DNA of 45,496 nt, taken from assembly GCA_017519965.1 (NCBI GenBank), contig JAFWRK010000045.1, positions 1 to 45,496 on the forward strand. Direction: 5' to 3'. The position numbers were made by a program, and so were the translations under genes. The notes under the pieces are model-generated. The model ran no database searches. It saw only the letters and a list, made by a program, of their open reading frames with translations, and was not told the origin of the DNA. Shown here one piece after another: positions 19,150-25,821 of this stretch (the stretch's first letter is position 1; every line of letters starts with the position of its first letter). This DNA is from Bacilli bacterium (GTDB lineage Bacteria; Bacillota_I; Bacilli_A; RF39; UBA660).

Positions 19150-19815
19150 ATGGAAGAATTATTTAATAAGTTAGGTATTAAACCTAAAAATATGAAACTA
19201 TATCAAACAGCTTTTTCTCATAGTTCATATGCTAACGAACATAAAGATAAAGCCGATTATGAAAGATTAGAATTCTTAGGAGATGCTATAGTAGACTTAG
19301 TAGTAGCAGACTATTTATATTCTAATAAAGAAATTGATGAAGGAGAAATGACTAAAGTAAGATCTAGTTATGTATGTGAGAATGCTTTAGCAGTTTATTC
19401 AAATGATTTAGATCTAAGTAAGTATATAAAAGTAGGAGTTGGAGAAGAACACTCTGGAGGTAAACATAGAAAAGCTATAATAGCTGATATATTTGAAGCT
19501 CTAATGGCAGCAATATACTTAGATTTAGGATATGCTACAGTAAGAAAAACAATTCTAAATATAATTGTTCCATACATTGAAAATCCAAAAATTACTTTCT
19601 TTAGTGATTATAAAAGCGTATTACAAGAATATGTTCAAACTACACAAAAGTCATTAGTATATGAATTGATAAATGAAGAAGGACCAGCTCATGATAGAAA
19701 ATATACAGTTGGAGTTAAAATAGATAATATAATGTATGCAACTGGAATAGCTAGTAGTAAAAAAGAAGCAGAACAAGAAGCAGCAAAAGCAGCATTAGAA
19801 AAGTTAGCAGTATAA
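19150..19815 (+). CDS. rnc: Ribonuclease III
   Basis: 221 residues from ATG at 19150 with GGTGAT just upstream; in-frame TTG and GTG at 19138 and 19141 overlap the SD. Cleaves double-stranded RNA (rRNA precursors, mRNAs and antisense duplexes). The RNase III signature ERLEFLGDA (38-46) and downstream KAIIADIFEALMAA carry the acidic catalytic residues. A C-terminal double-stranded RNA binding domain (about 150-220) ends SSKKEAEQEAAKAALEKL. Immediately followed by the RNase J-like gene, so RNA decay enzymes are clustered. Relevant to the antisense pair at 22.2-22.5 kb, since RNase III processes such duplexes in other Firmicutes. Confidence 0.95.
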   Translation: MEELFNKLGIKPKNMKLYQTAFSHSSYANEHKDKADYERLEFLGDAIVDLVVADYLYSNKEIDEGEMTKVRSSYVCENALAVYSNDLDLSKYIKVGVGEEHSGGKHRKAIIADIFEALMAAIYLDLGYATVRKTILNIIVPYIENPKITFFSDYKSVLQEYVQTTQKSLVYELINEEGPAHDRKYTVGVKIDNIMYATGIASSKKEAEQEAAKAALEKLAV

Positions 19816-19844
19816 TTTACAAATAATAAAAAGAGTGCTATAAT
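19816..19844 (+). promoter_or_regulatory. Promoter of the RNase J-like gene
   Basis: TTTACA, exactly 17 nt, TATAAT; starts right after the rnc stop codon. Predicted start near 19851, giving a leader of about 70 nt that is T-rich and has no obvious structure. Confidence 0.8.
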
Positions 19845-19920
19845 TAATAAGTCTTTTTTGATTAGTCTTTTTATTTTAATATTTTTTTAAGCGTTGTAAA
19901 TAAATGAAAGGAGAATAAAA

Positions 19921-21573
19921 TTGAGTAAAATTAAGATATTTGCTTTAGGTGGATTAAACGAAAATGGTAAAAACATGTATGTTATTGATGTAGATAAAGA
20001 TATTTTCGTATTTGATGCCGGATTAAAGTATGACAATGATATCAACTTAGGAGTAGATTATATTATTCCTAATTTTGATTATTTAACAAAAAATAAAGAT
20101 AGAGTTAAAGGTATATTTTTAACTCATGGACATGAAGGTAATATGGGAGCAGCTCCAGATATAATTGAGAGTATGCCAGATATTCCAGTATATGGAACAA
20201 AATTAACATTAGAAATAGTAAAAAATGATTTATCAAAAGAAACATTAGAAAAGGCTAATCTAAAAGAAATAAGACCACATTCAAAGATTGAATTTGGTAA
20301 GAACACACTATTTCCAATAAGTGTAACTCATTCCATTCCAGATGCGGTATGCTATGTTTTATATACTGAAAATGGAGCAATTGTTTATACAGGAGACTTT
20401 GTATTTGATTCAACTATGCAAGGAGCTTATAAGACAGATATAGGTAAATTAGCATATGTAGGAAAACAAGGAGTATTATGTTTATTATGTGAATCATTCT
20501 ATGCAGATAGAGAAGGACATACATCTCCAAATAATAGAACTTCTAAATTTATTAAAGAAGTATTACATAAGAATGAAAATAGAATTATTTGTACAATATT
20601 CCCAGGACATTTCCAAAGAATACAAGAAATATTTGATGAAGTAAGTAAAACACATAGAAAAATAGTAATAATGGGTAAAAGCTTACAAGAAACTATTAAT
20701 AGAGCTATTGATGAAGGATATATTTCATGTAATAAAGAAATAATAGGTTCATTAACAGATCTAGAAGCTAAAGATACTATTATTATGATTTCAGATGAAA
20801 AAGAAAAGCCATTTGCTAACCTAGAAAGAATTATTAAAGGATATGATAAGTTCATAAAGATTAAAGATACAGATACAATCTTTATTACAGAACCATCTTA
20901 TCCAGGTATTGAAAAAAGAACGGCTATTATAATGGATGATATAGCTATGTTAGGAGCTAATGCAGTAAGTTTATCAAGTAAGAAACATTTACTACACCAC
21001 GCTTCAAAAGAAGATTTAATGTTAATGATTAACTTAATGAATCCAAAGTATTATTTTCCAGTAAAAGGTGAATATAGACAACAATATGCTAATGCAGATA
21101 TAGCTTATGAAACTGGTATTCCAAAAGAAAATATATTATTAAAATTAAATGGTGATGTAGTAACATTTGATAAAGGTAAATTAGTAGATTCACCAGAACA
21201 TATTGATGTAGATGAAATACTAATAGATGGTAAATCTCAAGGAGATATAGGAAATCTAGTATTAAAAGATAGAGAAATGCTAGGAGAAAATGGAATAGTA
21301 ATAATAAGTTGTACACTAGATAAAAATACAAAAGAAGTAGTAGGTGGACCAGAAATATTAACAAGAGGATTTATCTATGTTAAAGAAAGTCAAGACCTAT
21401 TAGAAGAAACTAAAAAAGTATCTAGAGAAGTAATAGAAAGTAGTATTGAATTAAATAGTAAAAGAGTAGATTATACTAAAATAAAGAATGAAGTAAGAGA
21501 TGTTTTAGGTAAGTTCTTCTATAAAGAAACAGAATCAAAACCTATGATAATTACTGTAATTCAAGAAGTATAA
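19921..21573 (+). CDS. RNase J family protein with degenerate metal site
   Basis: 550 residues, TTG start with a strong AAAGGAG eight bases upstream. Metallo-beta-lactamase/beta-CASP ribonuclease J family: GGLNENGKNMYVID at the N-terminus, THSIPDA, VYTGDFVFD, RIQEIFDEV, HHASKEDLMLMINLMNPKYYFPVKGEYR, and the usual C-terminal domain. The core motif that is HGHEDH in active RNase J1 reads HGHEGN here (69-74), losing an Asp and a His that bind the catalytic metals. Bacillus RNase J2 is also altered at this motif and acts with J1, so this may be the J2-type partner. A canonical J1 should then exist elsewhere. Its own promoter is at 19816. Confidence 0.85.
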   Translation: MSKIKIFALGGLNENGKNMYVIDVDKDIFVFDAGLKYDNDINLGVDYIIPNFDYLTKNKDRVKGIFLTHGHEGNMGAAPDIIESMPDIPVYGTKLTLEIVKNDLSKETLEKANLKEIRPHSKIEFGKNTLFPISVTHSIPDAVCYVLYTENGAIVYTGDFVFDSTMQGAYKTDIGKLAYVGKQGVLCLLCESFYADREGHTSPNNRTSKFIKEVLHKNENRIICTIFPGHFQRIQEIFDEVSKTHRKIVIMGKSLQETINRAIDEGYISCNKEIIGSLTDLEAKDTIIMISDEKEKPFANLERIIKGYDKFIKIKDTDTIFITEPSYPGIEKRTAIIMDDIAMLGANAVSLSSKKHLLHHASKEDLMLMINLMNPKYYFPVKGEYRQQYANADIAYETGIPKENILLKLNGDVVTFDKGKLVDSPEHIDVDEILIDGKSQGDIGNLVLKDREMLGENGIVIISCTLDKNTKEVVGGPEILTRGFIYVKESQDLLEETKKVSREVIESSIELNSKRVDYTKIKNEVRDVLGKFFYKETESKPMIITVIQEV

Positions 21574-21583
21574 AGGAGATATT

Positions 21584-22036
21584 ATGAAGAAATTAATAGG
21601 GGTATCATTACTAGTATTAGTAATAGCTAGTGGATGTACAAAATCTAGTGGAACATTAACATGTAAAAGTAATATAACAAGTGATAATTCAACTTATAAC
21701 ATAAAGATGGAGTCAAAAGTAACATATAAAAATAACATAGTTGAAAGAGTAACAACTACCGAAGAAATAACTACTACAACAGTAGAACAAGCTACATCTT
21801 TTAAAGAATTATTAGATAATGCTTATTCTAAATATAATGAAATAACTGGATTTACTAATGTAATAGAACAAAAAGATAAAAAGATTATTTCTAAGACTAC
21901 TATAGATTATAAAAATATAGCTACTGAGAAATTAATTAGTATAGATGAATCAAATAAAAACTTAATTAAAGATGGTAAAGTATCTATAGAAGATATGAAA
22001 AAGAATTTAGAAGAAAATGGAGCTACTTGTAAGTAG
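21584..22036 (+). CDS. Small lipoprotein
   Basis: 150 residues, ATG with AAAGGAGAT upstream. A clear lipoprotein signal: short hydrophobic stretch then IASGC (Cys18). The mature part starts with a Cys-containing strand (GTLTCKSN) and alternates beta strands and helices, ending GATCK, so a Cys pair may close the domain. It has the size and TLTC...VTYKNN pattern of DUF1307/YehR-type lipoproteins, but I cannot confirm this. It follows the RNase J gene by 10 bp and precedes tRNA-Arg with no terminator, so all three are probably cotranscribed. Confidence 0.75.
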   Translation: MKKLIGVSLLVLVIASGCTKSSGTLTCKSNITSDNSTYNIKMESKVTYKNNIVERVTTTEEITTTTVEQATSFKELLDNAYSKYNEITGFTNVIEQKDKKIISKTTIDYKNIATEKLISIDESNKNLIKDGKVSIEDMKKNLEENGATCK

Positions 22037-22045
22037 CTCTAATCT

Positions 22046-22122
22046 GTCCTCGTAGCTCAGTAGGATAGAGCGATTGCCTCCTAAGCAATAGGTCGTTGGT
22101 TCGATTCCAATCGGGGACGCCA
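22046..22122 (+). tRNA. tRNA-Arg (anticodon CCT)
   Basis: 77 nt with encoded CCA. Acceptor GTCCTCG pairs with CGGGGAC (one G-T). D-arm GCTC/GAGC, anticodon arm ATTGC-CTCCTAA-GCAAT giving CCT (reads AGG), T-arm with TTCGATT loop. A palindrome at the end of the upstream lipoprotein gene (AGCTACTT/AAGTAGCT, 22021-22038) may mark a processing point. Confidence 0.95.
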
Positions 22123-22130
22123 TAGTAAAT

Positions 22131-22163
22131 AAAACTTCAGATATTAAAATCTGGAGTTTTTTT
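22131..22163 (+). terminator. Terminator after tRNA-Arg
   Basis: AAACTTCAGAT pairs with ATCTGGAGTTT (one T-G) around ATTAAA, then seven Ts. Its T-tract runs straight into the -35 box of the next promoter. Confidence 0.85.
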
Positions 22164-22190
22164 GACAATAATAATAGAATATGTTACTAT
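22162..22190 (+). promoter_or_regulatory. Promoter of candidate antitoxin RNA
   Basis: TTGACA, 17-nt spacer, TACTAT; predicted start at about 22197-22198. One of the best sigma-A matches in the window, yet no protein gene follows on this strand for 800 bp. Confidence 0.8.
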
Positions 22191-22197
22191 GTATACA

Positions 22198-22311
22198 GAT
22201 GAAGGAGACTTCATAAAATAAAAAAGGGAACATTCAGTTTTGCAATGTTGAATGTCTACCCATTATTTAATGTGAAGACATTTAAGTCATAGACTTAAGT
22301 GTCATTTTTTT
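22198..22311 (+). ncRNA. Candidate antisense antitoxin RNA
   Basis: About 114 nt, bounded by the promoter at 22162 and a strong intrinsic terminator at 22277-22311. It begins with a 5-bp hairpin TGAAG-GAGA-CTTCA, then contains GGAACATT and TGTTGAATGTCTACC. These same sequences occur at the start of the transcript coming from the other side. It is fully complementary to the 3' part of that transcript, including the last codons of the small peptide. No ribosome binding site plus useful reading frame is present. Interpreted as the RNA antitoxin of a type I pair; the promoter and terminator are seen, the function is inferred. Confidence 0.6.
22277..22311 (+). terminator. Terminator of the antisense RNA, asymmetric
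   Basis: GACATTTAAGTC pairs with GACTTAAGTGTC (one T-G wobble) around ATA, then ATTTTTTT. On the opposite strand the wobble becomes a C-A mismatch and no T-run follows, so it should stop the plus-strand RNA but not the minus-strand mRNA. Confidence 0.8.
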
Positions 22312-22394
22312 ATTACTAAAACCAATAAGGTTAAGAGTAGTAAAATGAGTGAAATGTAATGAAGCAACTTTATGTTGTATTCACGTTTTCTCAA
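22302..22394 (-). CDS. Candidate small hydrophobic toxin peptide
   Basis: 30 residues from TTG at 22394 (33 from an alternative TTG at 22403), stop TGA at 22304-22302. Read codon by codon: a charged start (MRKREYNIK), then an unbroken hydrophobic helix from about residue 10 to 28 (LLHYISLILLLL and TLLVLVI), ending in two lysines. This is the layout of type I toxins (single membrane helix, charged tail), though it is not clearly Fst, TxpA or Ldr. The SD AGGAGG (22410-22405) lies 9-10 bases before the 22394 start and can pair with ACCTCC upstream in the same RNA. A promoter with 17-nt spacing sits upstream at 22461-22489. No similar peptide can be checked here; confidence rests on the combination. 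Confidence 0.55.
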   Translation of the reverse strand: MRKREYNIKLLHYISLILLLLTLLVLVIKK

Positions 22395-22403
22395 ATCTCT
22401 CAA

Positions 22404-22430
22404 ACCTCCTCTCTATGATGGATTGGAGGT
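22404..22430 (-). promoter_or_regulatory. Hairpin masking the toxin ribosome binding site
   Basis: In the minus-strand RNA, ACCTCC (22430-22425) pairs with GGAGGT (22409-22404) around a 15-nt loop, hiding the SD of the small peptide. Confidence 0.55.
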
Positions 22431-22460
22431 AGACACTCAACACTAAATGTTCCAAAATTA

Positions 22461-22489
22461 AAAGTACCATACATATCTAAAGTGGTCAA
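22461..22489 (-). promoter_or_regulatory. Promoter of candidate toxin mRNA
   Basis: Minus strand: TTGACC, 17-nt spacer, TACTTT. Seven bases downstream lies G22453, the first base of the GGAACATT arm, so the predicted transcript starts exactly at the inverted repeat. Confidence 0.7.
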
Positions 22490-22555
22490 ATTGATAAAAA
22501 ATTAAAATTATAAAAAATTAAGAGTGAAAATAAAATATTCAATTAAACTATATAA

Positions 22556-22588
22556 AAAAAGATATAATCCTTTGATTATATCTTTTTA
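22556..22588. terminator. Strong bidirectional hairpin
   Basis: Perfect 14-bp stem AAAAAGATATAATC/GATTATATCTTTTT with a CTTT loop. It would terminate the minus-strand remnant at 22586-22790 and also isolate the toxin promoter from anything downstream. Confidence 0.8.
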
Positions 22589-22790
22589 TTTGTTATTTAC
22601 TTTTGAATAAACTAAGCAACCAGTAAGATTTATTGAACCAATTATTAGCATTAATAAATATAATAGAATATTATCAAGAGTTGTAATTATTCAGAATTCT
22701 CTAACCCTTCTGATTTATCAATTTAAGTATTAAAACAATATACATCAATAGCATAGTATTCATCATGATGATATAACAGTTAATTTAGTA
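22586..22790 (-). pseudogene. Possible remnant of an LPXTG-anchored protein
   Basis: On the minus strand a frame ending at 22586 reads TTLDNILLYLLMLII then GCLVYSKVNNK and stops just before the strong terminator. This resembles the C-terminal sorting region of anchored proteins (short motif, hydrophobic helix, basic tail), but the LPXTG itself is not intact. Upstream the frame is interrupted by TGA/TAA codons, between which protein-like text (DEYYAIDVYCFNT) is seen. Interpreted as a decayed surface-protein gene; coincidence in AT-rich DNA is possible. Confidence 0.3.
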
Positions 22791-22881
22791 AATTATAATA
22801 AATAATTAAAAGAAAAAGGAAAATTGCAGAGATAATTACATAAAATATACTGAATTAACAGTAAAAAAATGAAAATATTTC

Positions 22882-22910
22882 TTGACATTAAAAGTATAGA
22901 AACCTATAAT
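22882..22910 (+). promoter_or_regulatory. Pilus operon promoter
   Basis: TTGACA, 17 nt, TATAAT: a perfect sigma-A consensus. Predicted start near 22917, leaving a leader of about 100 nt before the adhesin ATG. Confidence 0.88.
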
Positions 22911-22916
22911 AGTGAG

Positions 22917-23017
22917 CCAAGTAAGGCATTTTTTGTACTATGCAATAGTATGTATCAAAGAAAGCCACTGCTTCAGGGTTAAATGAATATACTTAAAAGA
23001 TTAAAGAAAGTTGGGAT
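22917..23017 (+). promoter_or_regulatory. Structured 5' leader of the pilus operon
   Basis: Can fold as a three-way junction: P1 AAGTA (22919-22923) with TACTT (22990-22994); P2 TACTAT-GCA-ATAGTA (22936-22950); P3 around CTG-CTT-CAG (22963-22980). The joining region before P3 holds TATCAAAG. The shape is reminiscent of a ligand-sensing leader, but it does not match any riboswitch consensus I can name with confidence. No terminator is inside. Confidence 0.35.
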
Positions 23018-25792
23018 ATGATGAGAAAGAAAAAGAGTAATTTAATAATTGAAAAATTATTAATGACTCTACTAACATTAGTAATAATAATAAATTCTAT
23101 TATGCCAAGTGTAGTATTGGCAGTAGGAAGTAATGAACAAGTTGTTGATGATGGAGGAACTAACAATTCCGCATGGAATAGTGCTGGTGGATATGTATCT
23201 GTTAGTAAAGAATTAACTCCAACATCAGTAGAAGATGAATTTGACATTACATTAAAAGTAAAAACAAGAAATGATATTAAATCAATTGTTTCAAATGAAA
23301 GAGTAGCCGTTGTAATTGTTACAGACATGTCTAATACAATGAAAAGTGCCATAGACGGTAGTGATTTATGTCCAAACTCGCCCCATACTACTAAGTCATG
23401 TGTAAAAGATGAGATAACTGATGAGATATTTCCAAAAATGAAAGCAGGATTAGCAGCAATTGAAATTCAAAATCTTGTAAGTAATTTTGTAACTGCATCA
23501 AATGGTATTACTGGAAATGAAATTGGTGTTGTTGGTTTTAACACAAATGGCTTTCCAATTAAACCAATGGAAGATTTAGTAGCAACAGGAAATAAAAATA
23601 GTTTTAATTCAGAAGTATACGACACAATAAAAGAAGAGATGCAAAAATATGCTCCAGAAAAAGATAAAAACCGATTCACAAATATTGAAGCAGGATTAAA
23701 AATGGCACAAGAATGGTTAAGCCATTGTGAACAAAAAAACAAGTATGTAATTTTCTTAAGTGATGGGTTACCAACAGTATATTTACAAAATGATCAAGAA
23801 TGTTCAGAAGCAGCTGATTGTAAAGGAGTAGATCCATTTACTCTAGTAGATGGACTTAGTACAGAAAAAAAATCAAAACCAAAATATACTCAATATGGTC
23901 CAAACTATAGTGAAACTGCTGCTAGAAAAGCAAGAGATATTGCTATGCAATTGAAAAATAACAAAGTAAATATTTTATCTGTAGGAGTCGGGTTAAATAC
24001 ATTTAATGGTACTCCAAAAGATCCACCAAAACTTCCAAACATAAAGTATGGTGAATTAAATATATATACTCATTTAAATGGTGAACAAATGCTTGTTAAC
24101 CAAATTGACAGAGCAATAAAAGCAAAAATCTATACAGTTGAAAATCCTTTTAATTACACAAATGACCTTTCTGTAGCATTAAAACAGGATTGGGAATTAC
24201 TTAGAAATTTTTCAGGATTAGCATCGACAAATTATTATTGGGATGGAACTAATCCTCAATGGTATAGAGGTGAATCTGATCACTCACTTACAAGCAATTA
24301 TGGTATCACAAATAACACAATAACTGGAGCAAGTGCCAATGATAAATTATTTAAACAATGGTTGCAATATGGAATTGGTTCAGGTAAGTATTGGGATGTA
24401 TCAGATAATGCTGGATTAGCAAAAGCAATTAAAGCAATTATTGATGATTTAAAATCAACATTAAGTAGAATTACACGAGTATGGACAACTGTTGACCCAA
24501 TGGGAACAGTTCAAACCAACTCAATGGGTATAAGTAGTTATATTGAGTTTAAAGGATTTATTTTACCAAATGGAACAACATCACAAGGTCCACTAACTGG
24601 AAGCAATGGTGAAAATAAAACTAATACAGCATCATTTACTCCAAACGAGACATCAGGAACAATTAATTGGGATTTAAAAAACTCTGGATATAGTACTACA
24701 ACAGAAGATGGCAAAAAAGTTTATAACTATAGCCTAAAATATAAAGTGCGCTTAAAAGTAGAATCTCAAGAATTTGAAAGCAATACAGCATATAAAACAA
24801 ATGATACAACAACTTTAACTTATGCAATTGACGTAAATAATCAATTAGAAGAAAAAAGTATCAATTATCCAATACCGGAAGTTAAAAATTATTTAGGAGA
24901 TTTAAAAATATCTAAAACAGTAAAAGGTTTAGCATCACCAATATATGACCATTTTGATAGTAATAATTCAGTCTTTACTTTTATAGTTAAATTTAAAGAT
25001 GCAAATAATAATGCTGTTTCTAAAGAATTTAGTTATGAAAAATATGACAAAAATGGAAATGTAATAGCTAATTCAAATGGAACTATCGATAAAGATCACG
25101 ATACACTAACATTAGAAGATGGTCAGTATGCAATCATTCATGGATTATATCATGACATTCATTATACAGTAGAAGAAGTAGCTCATGATGGCTTTGTAAC
25201 AGGTGTAACTGGAAGTCCAGCAAAAACGACTTTAACTAGTGTATTAAAAGATAGTGGTTATCAAGTTTCTTACACAAATACAGCTTATCATTTAAAATTA
25301 AAGAAATTTGATAGTGAAAAACAAACACCACTTCAAGGTGTCAAGTTTACCTTATATAGAACATACGATGCAAGTAATGGTACATTTAGTGATCCAGTAA
25401 CTAATATGAATGAAGTACTACTTAAAGACATGTTAACTGACTCAAATGGTGTAATTGATTTTGGAAACATATCATTTACAGCTGGAGGAAGAACAACATA
25501 TTATTTGGTAGAAGAAGACACTATAGATAGATATTGTCTATTAGATAGCTATATTAAAGTAATAGTAGATTCTAATGGAATAACTACAGAGTATAGTGGA
25601 AACGATGCAAATATTCAAACTTCTAAATTAGATGATAATTTAGGAAATACATTTGAAATAAGTGCACCAAATAATATAGGTATTGAGTTACCAGTAACTG
25701 GAGGATACGGCAGTATATATTATACAGTTTGTGGTATAGTTCTAATGCTAATTGCGGGCATAGGATATAAAAAATTGATGAAAGAGCAATAA
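23018..25792 (+). CDS. LPXTG pilus tip adhesin with VWA and pilin-type domains
   Basis: 924 residues (ATG at 23018; a second ATG follows immediately). Signal peptide to about residue 35. A von Willebrand A domain (about 95-460) has a MIDAS-like DMSNT (103-107) and FLSDGLPTVY, interrupted by insertions. Next come isopeptide-type pilin domains: LKISKTVKG... (about 625-735) and a SpaA/Cna-B-like domain beginning LKKFDSEKQTPLQGVKFTLY. A sorting signal LPVTG (891-895), a hydrophobic helix and KKLMKEQ end the protein. This fits tip adhesins such as RrgA/SpaC. First gene of the pilus operon, 29 bp before the major pilin gene. Sortases encoded downstream should couple it to the shaft. Confidence 0.9.
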   Translation: MMRKKKSNLIIEKLLMTLLTLVIIINSIMPSVVLAVGSNEQVVDDGGTNNSAWNSAGGYVSVSKELTPTSVEDEFDITLKVKTRNDIKSIVSNERVAVVIVTDMSNTMKSAIDGSDLCPNSPHTTKSCVKDEITDEIFPKMKAGLAAIEIQNLVSNFVTASNGITGNEIGVVGFNTNGFPIKPMEDLVATGNKNSFNSEVYDTIKEEMQKYAPEKDKNRFTNIEAGLKMAQEWLSHCEQKNKYVIFLSDGLPTVYLQNDQECSEAADCKGVDPFTLVDGLSTEKKSKPKYTQYGPNYSETAARKARDIAMQLKNNKVNILSVGVGLNTFNGTPKDPPKLPNIKYGELNIYTHLNGEQMLVNQIDRAIKAKIYTVENPFNYTNDLSVALKQDWELLRNFSGLASTNYYWDGTNPQWYRGESDHSLTSNYGITNNTITGASANDKLFKQWLQYGIGSGKYWDVSDNAGLAKAIKAIIDDLKSTLSRITRVWTTVDPMGTVQTNSMGISSYIEFKGFILPNGTTSQGPLTGSNGENKTNTASFTPNETSGTINWDLKNSGYSTTTEDGKKVYNYSLKYKVRLKVESQEFESNTAYKTNDTTTLTYAIDVNNQLEEKSINYPIPEVKNYLGDLKISKTVKGLASPIYDHFDSNNSVFTFIVKFKDANNNAVSKEFSYEKYDKNGNVIANSNGTIDKDHDTLTLEDGQYAIIHGLYHDIHYTVEEVAHDGFVTGVTGSPAKTTLTSVLKDSGYQVSYTNTAYHLKLKKFDSEKQTPLQGVKFTLYRTYDASNGTFSDPVTNMNEVLLKDMLTDSNGVIDFGNISFTAGGRTTYYLVEEDTIDRYCLLDSYIKVIVDSNGITTEYSGNDANIQTSKLDDNLGNTFEISAPNNIGIELPVTGGYGSIYYTVCGIVLMLIAGIGYKKLMKEQ

Positions 25793-25821
25793 AAATAAAA
25801 AACGAAAGGAATGAATAAATT

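Larger units (their letters stand above)
22227..22453. repeat. Inverted repeat bracketing the candidate toxin-antitoxin locus
   Basis: Left arm 22227-22260 and right arm 22428-22453. GGAACATT pairs with AATGTTCC (8 bp). TGTTGAATGTCTACC pairs with GGTAGACACTCAACA over 15 positions with one mismatch (T opposite C), which becomes a G-U pair in the minus-strand RNA. The right arm is exactly the predicted 5' end of the minus-strand mRNA, so its 5' and 3' regions can fold back on each other. The repeat could alternatively be the ends of a small miniature transposable element. Confidence 0.75.
22123..23017. other. 895-bp stretch without a conventional gene
   Basis: Holds, in order: the tRNA terminator, a pair of convergent promoters enclosing a candidate type I toxin-antitoxin locus (22162-22489), a strong bidirectional hairpin (22556-22588), a possible degraded sorting-signal gene on the minus strand (22586-22790), about 90 bp of featureless AT-rich DNA, the pilus operon promoter (22882-22910) and its leader of about 100 nt. 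Confidence 0.8.

Noticed and set aside
21089..21364. Leucine-rich minus-strand frame inside the RNase J gene
   Set aside because: Hydrophobic frame shadow of Lys/Glu-rich coding sequence; no start signals or terminator.
22227..22453. Miniature inverted-repeat transposable element
   Set aside because: The arms look like terminal repeats, but no target-site duplication is clear. The right arm coincides exactly with a predicted transcription start, and promoters outside both arms point inward. The toxin-antitoxin reading explains more; a search for copies elsewhere in the genome would decide.
22881..23017. Class I c-di-GMP riboswitch
   Set aside because: Three helices and CAAAG are present, but the GNRA tetraloop and the GCAAAGCC context are not, so it is kept only as an undefined structured leader.
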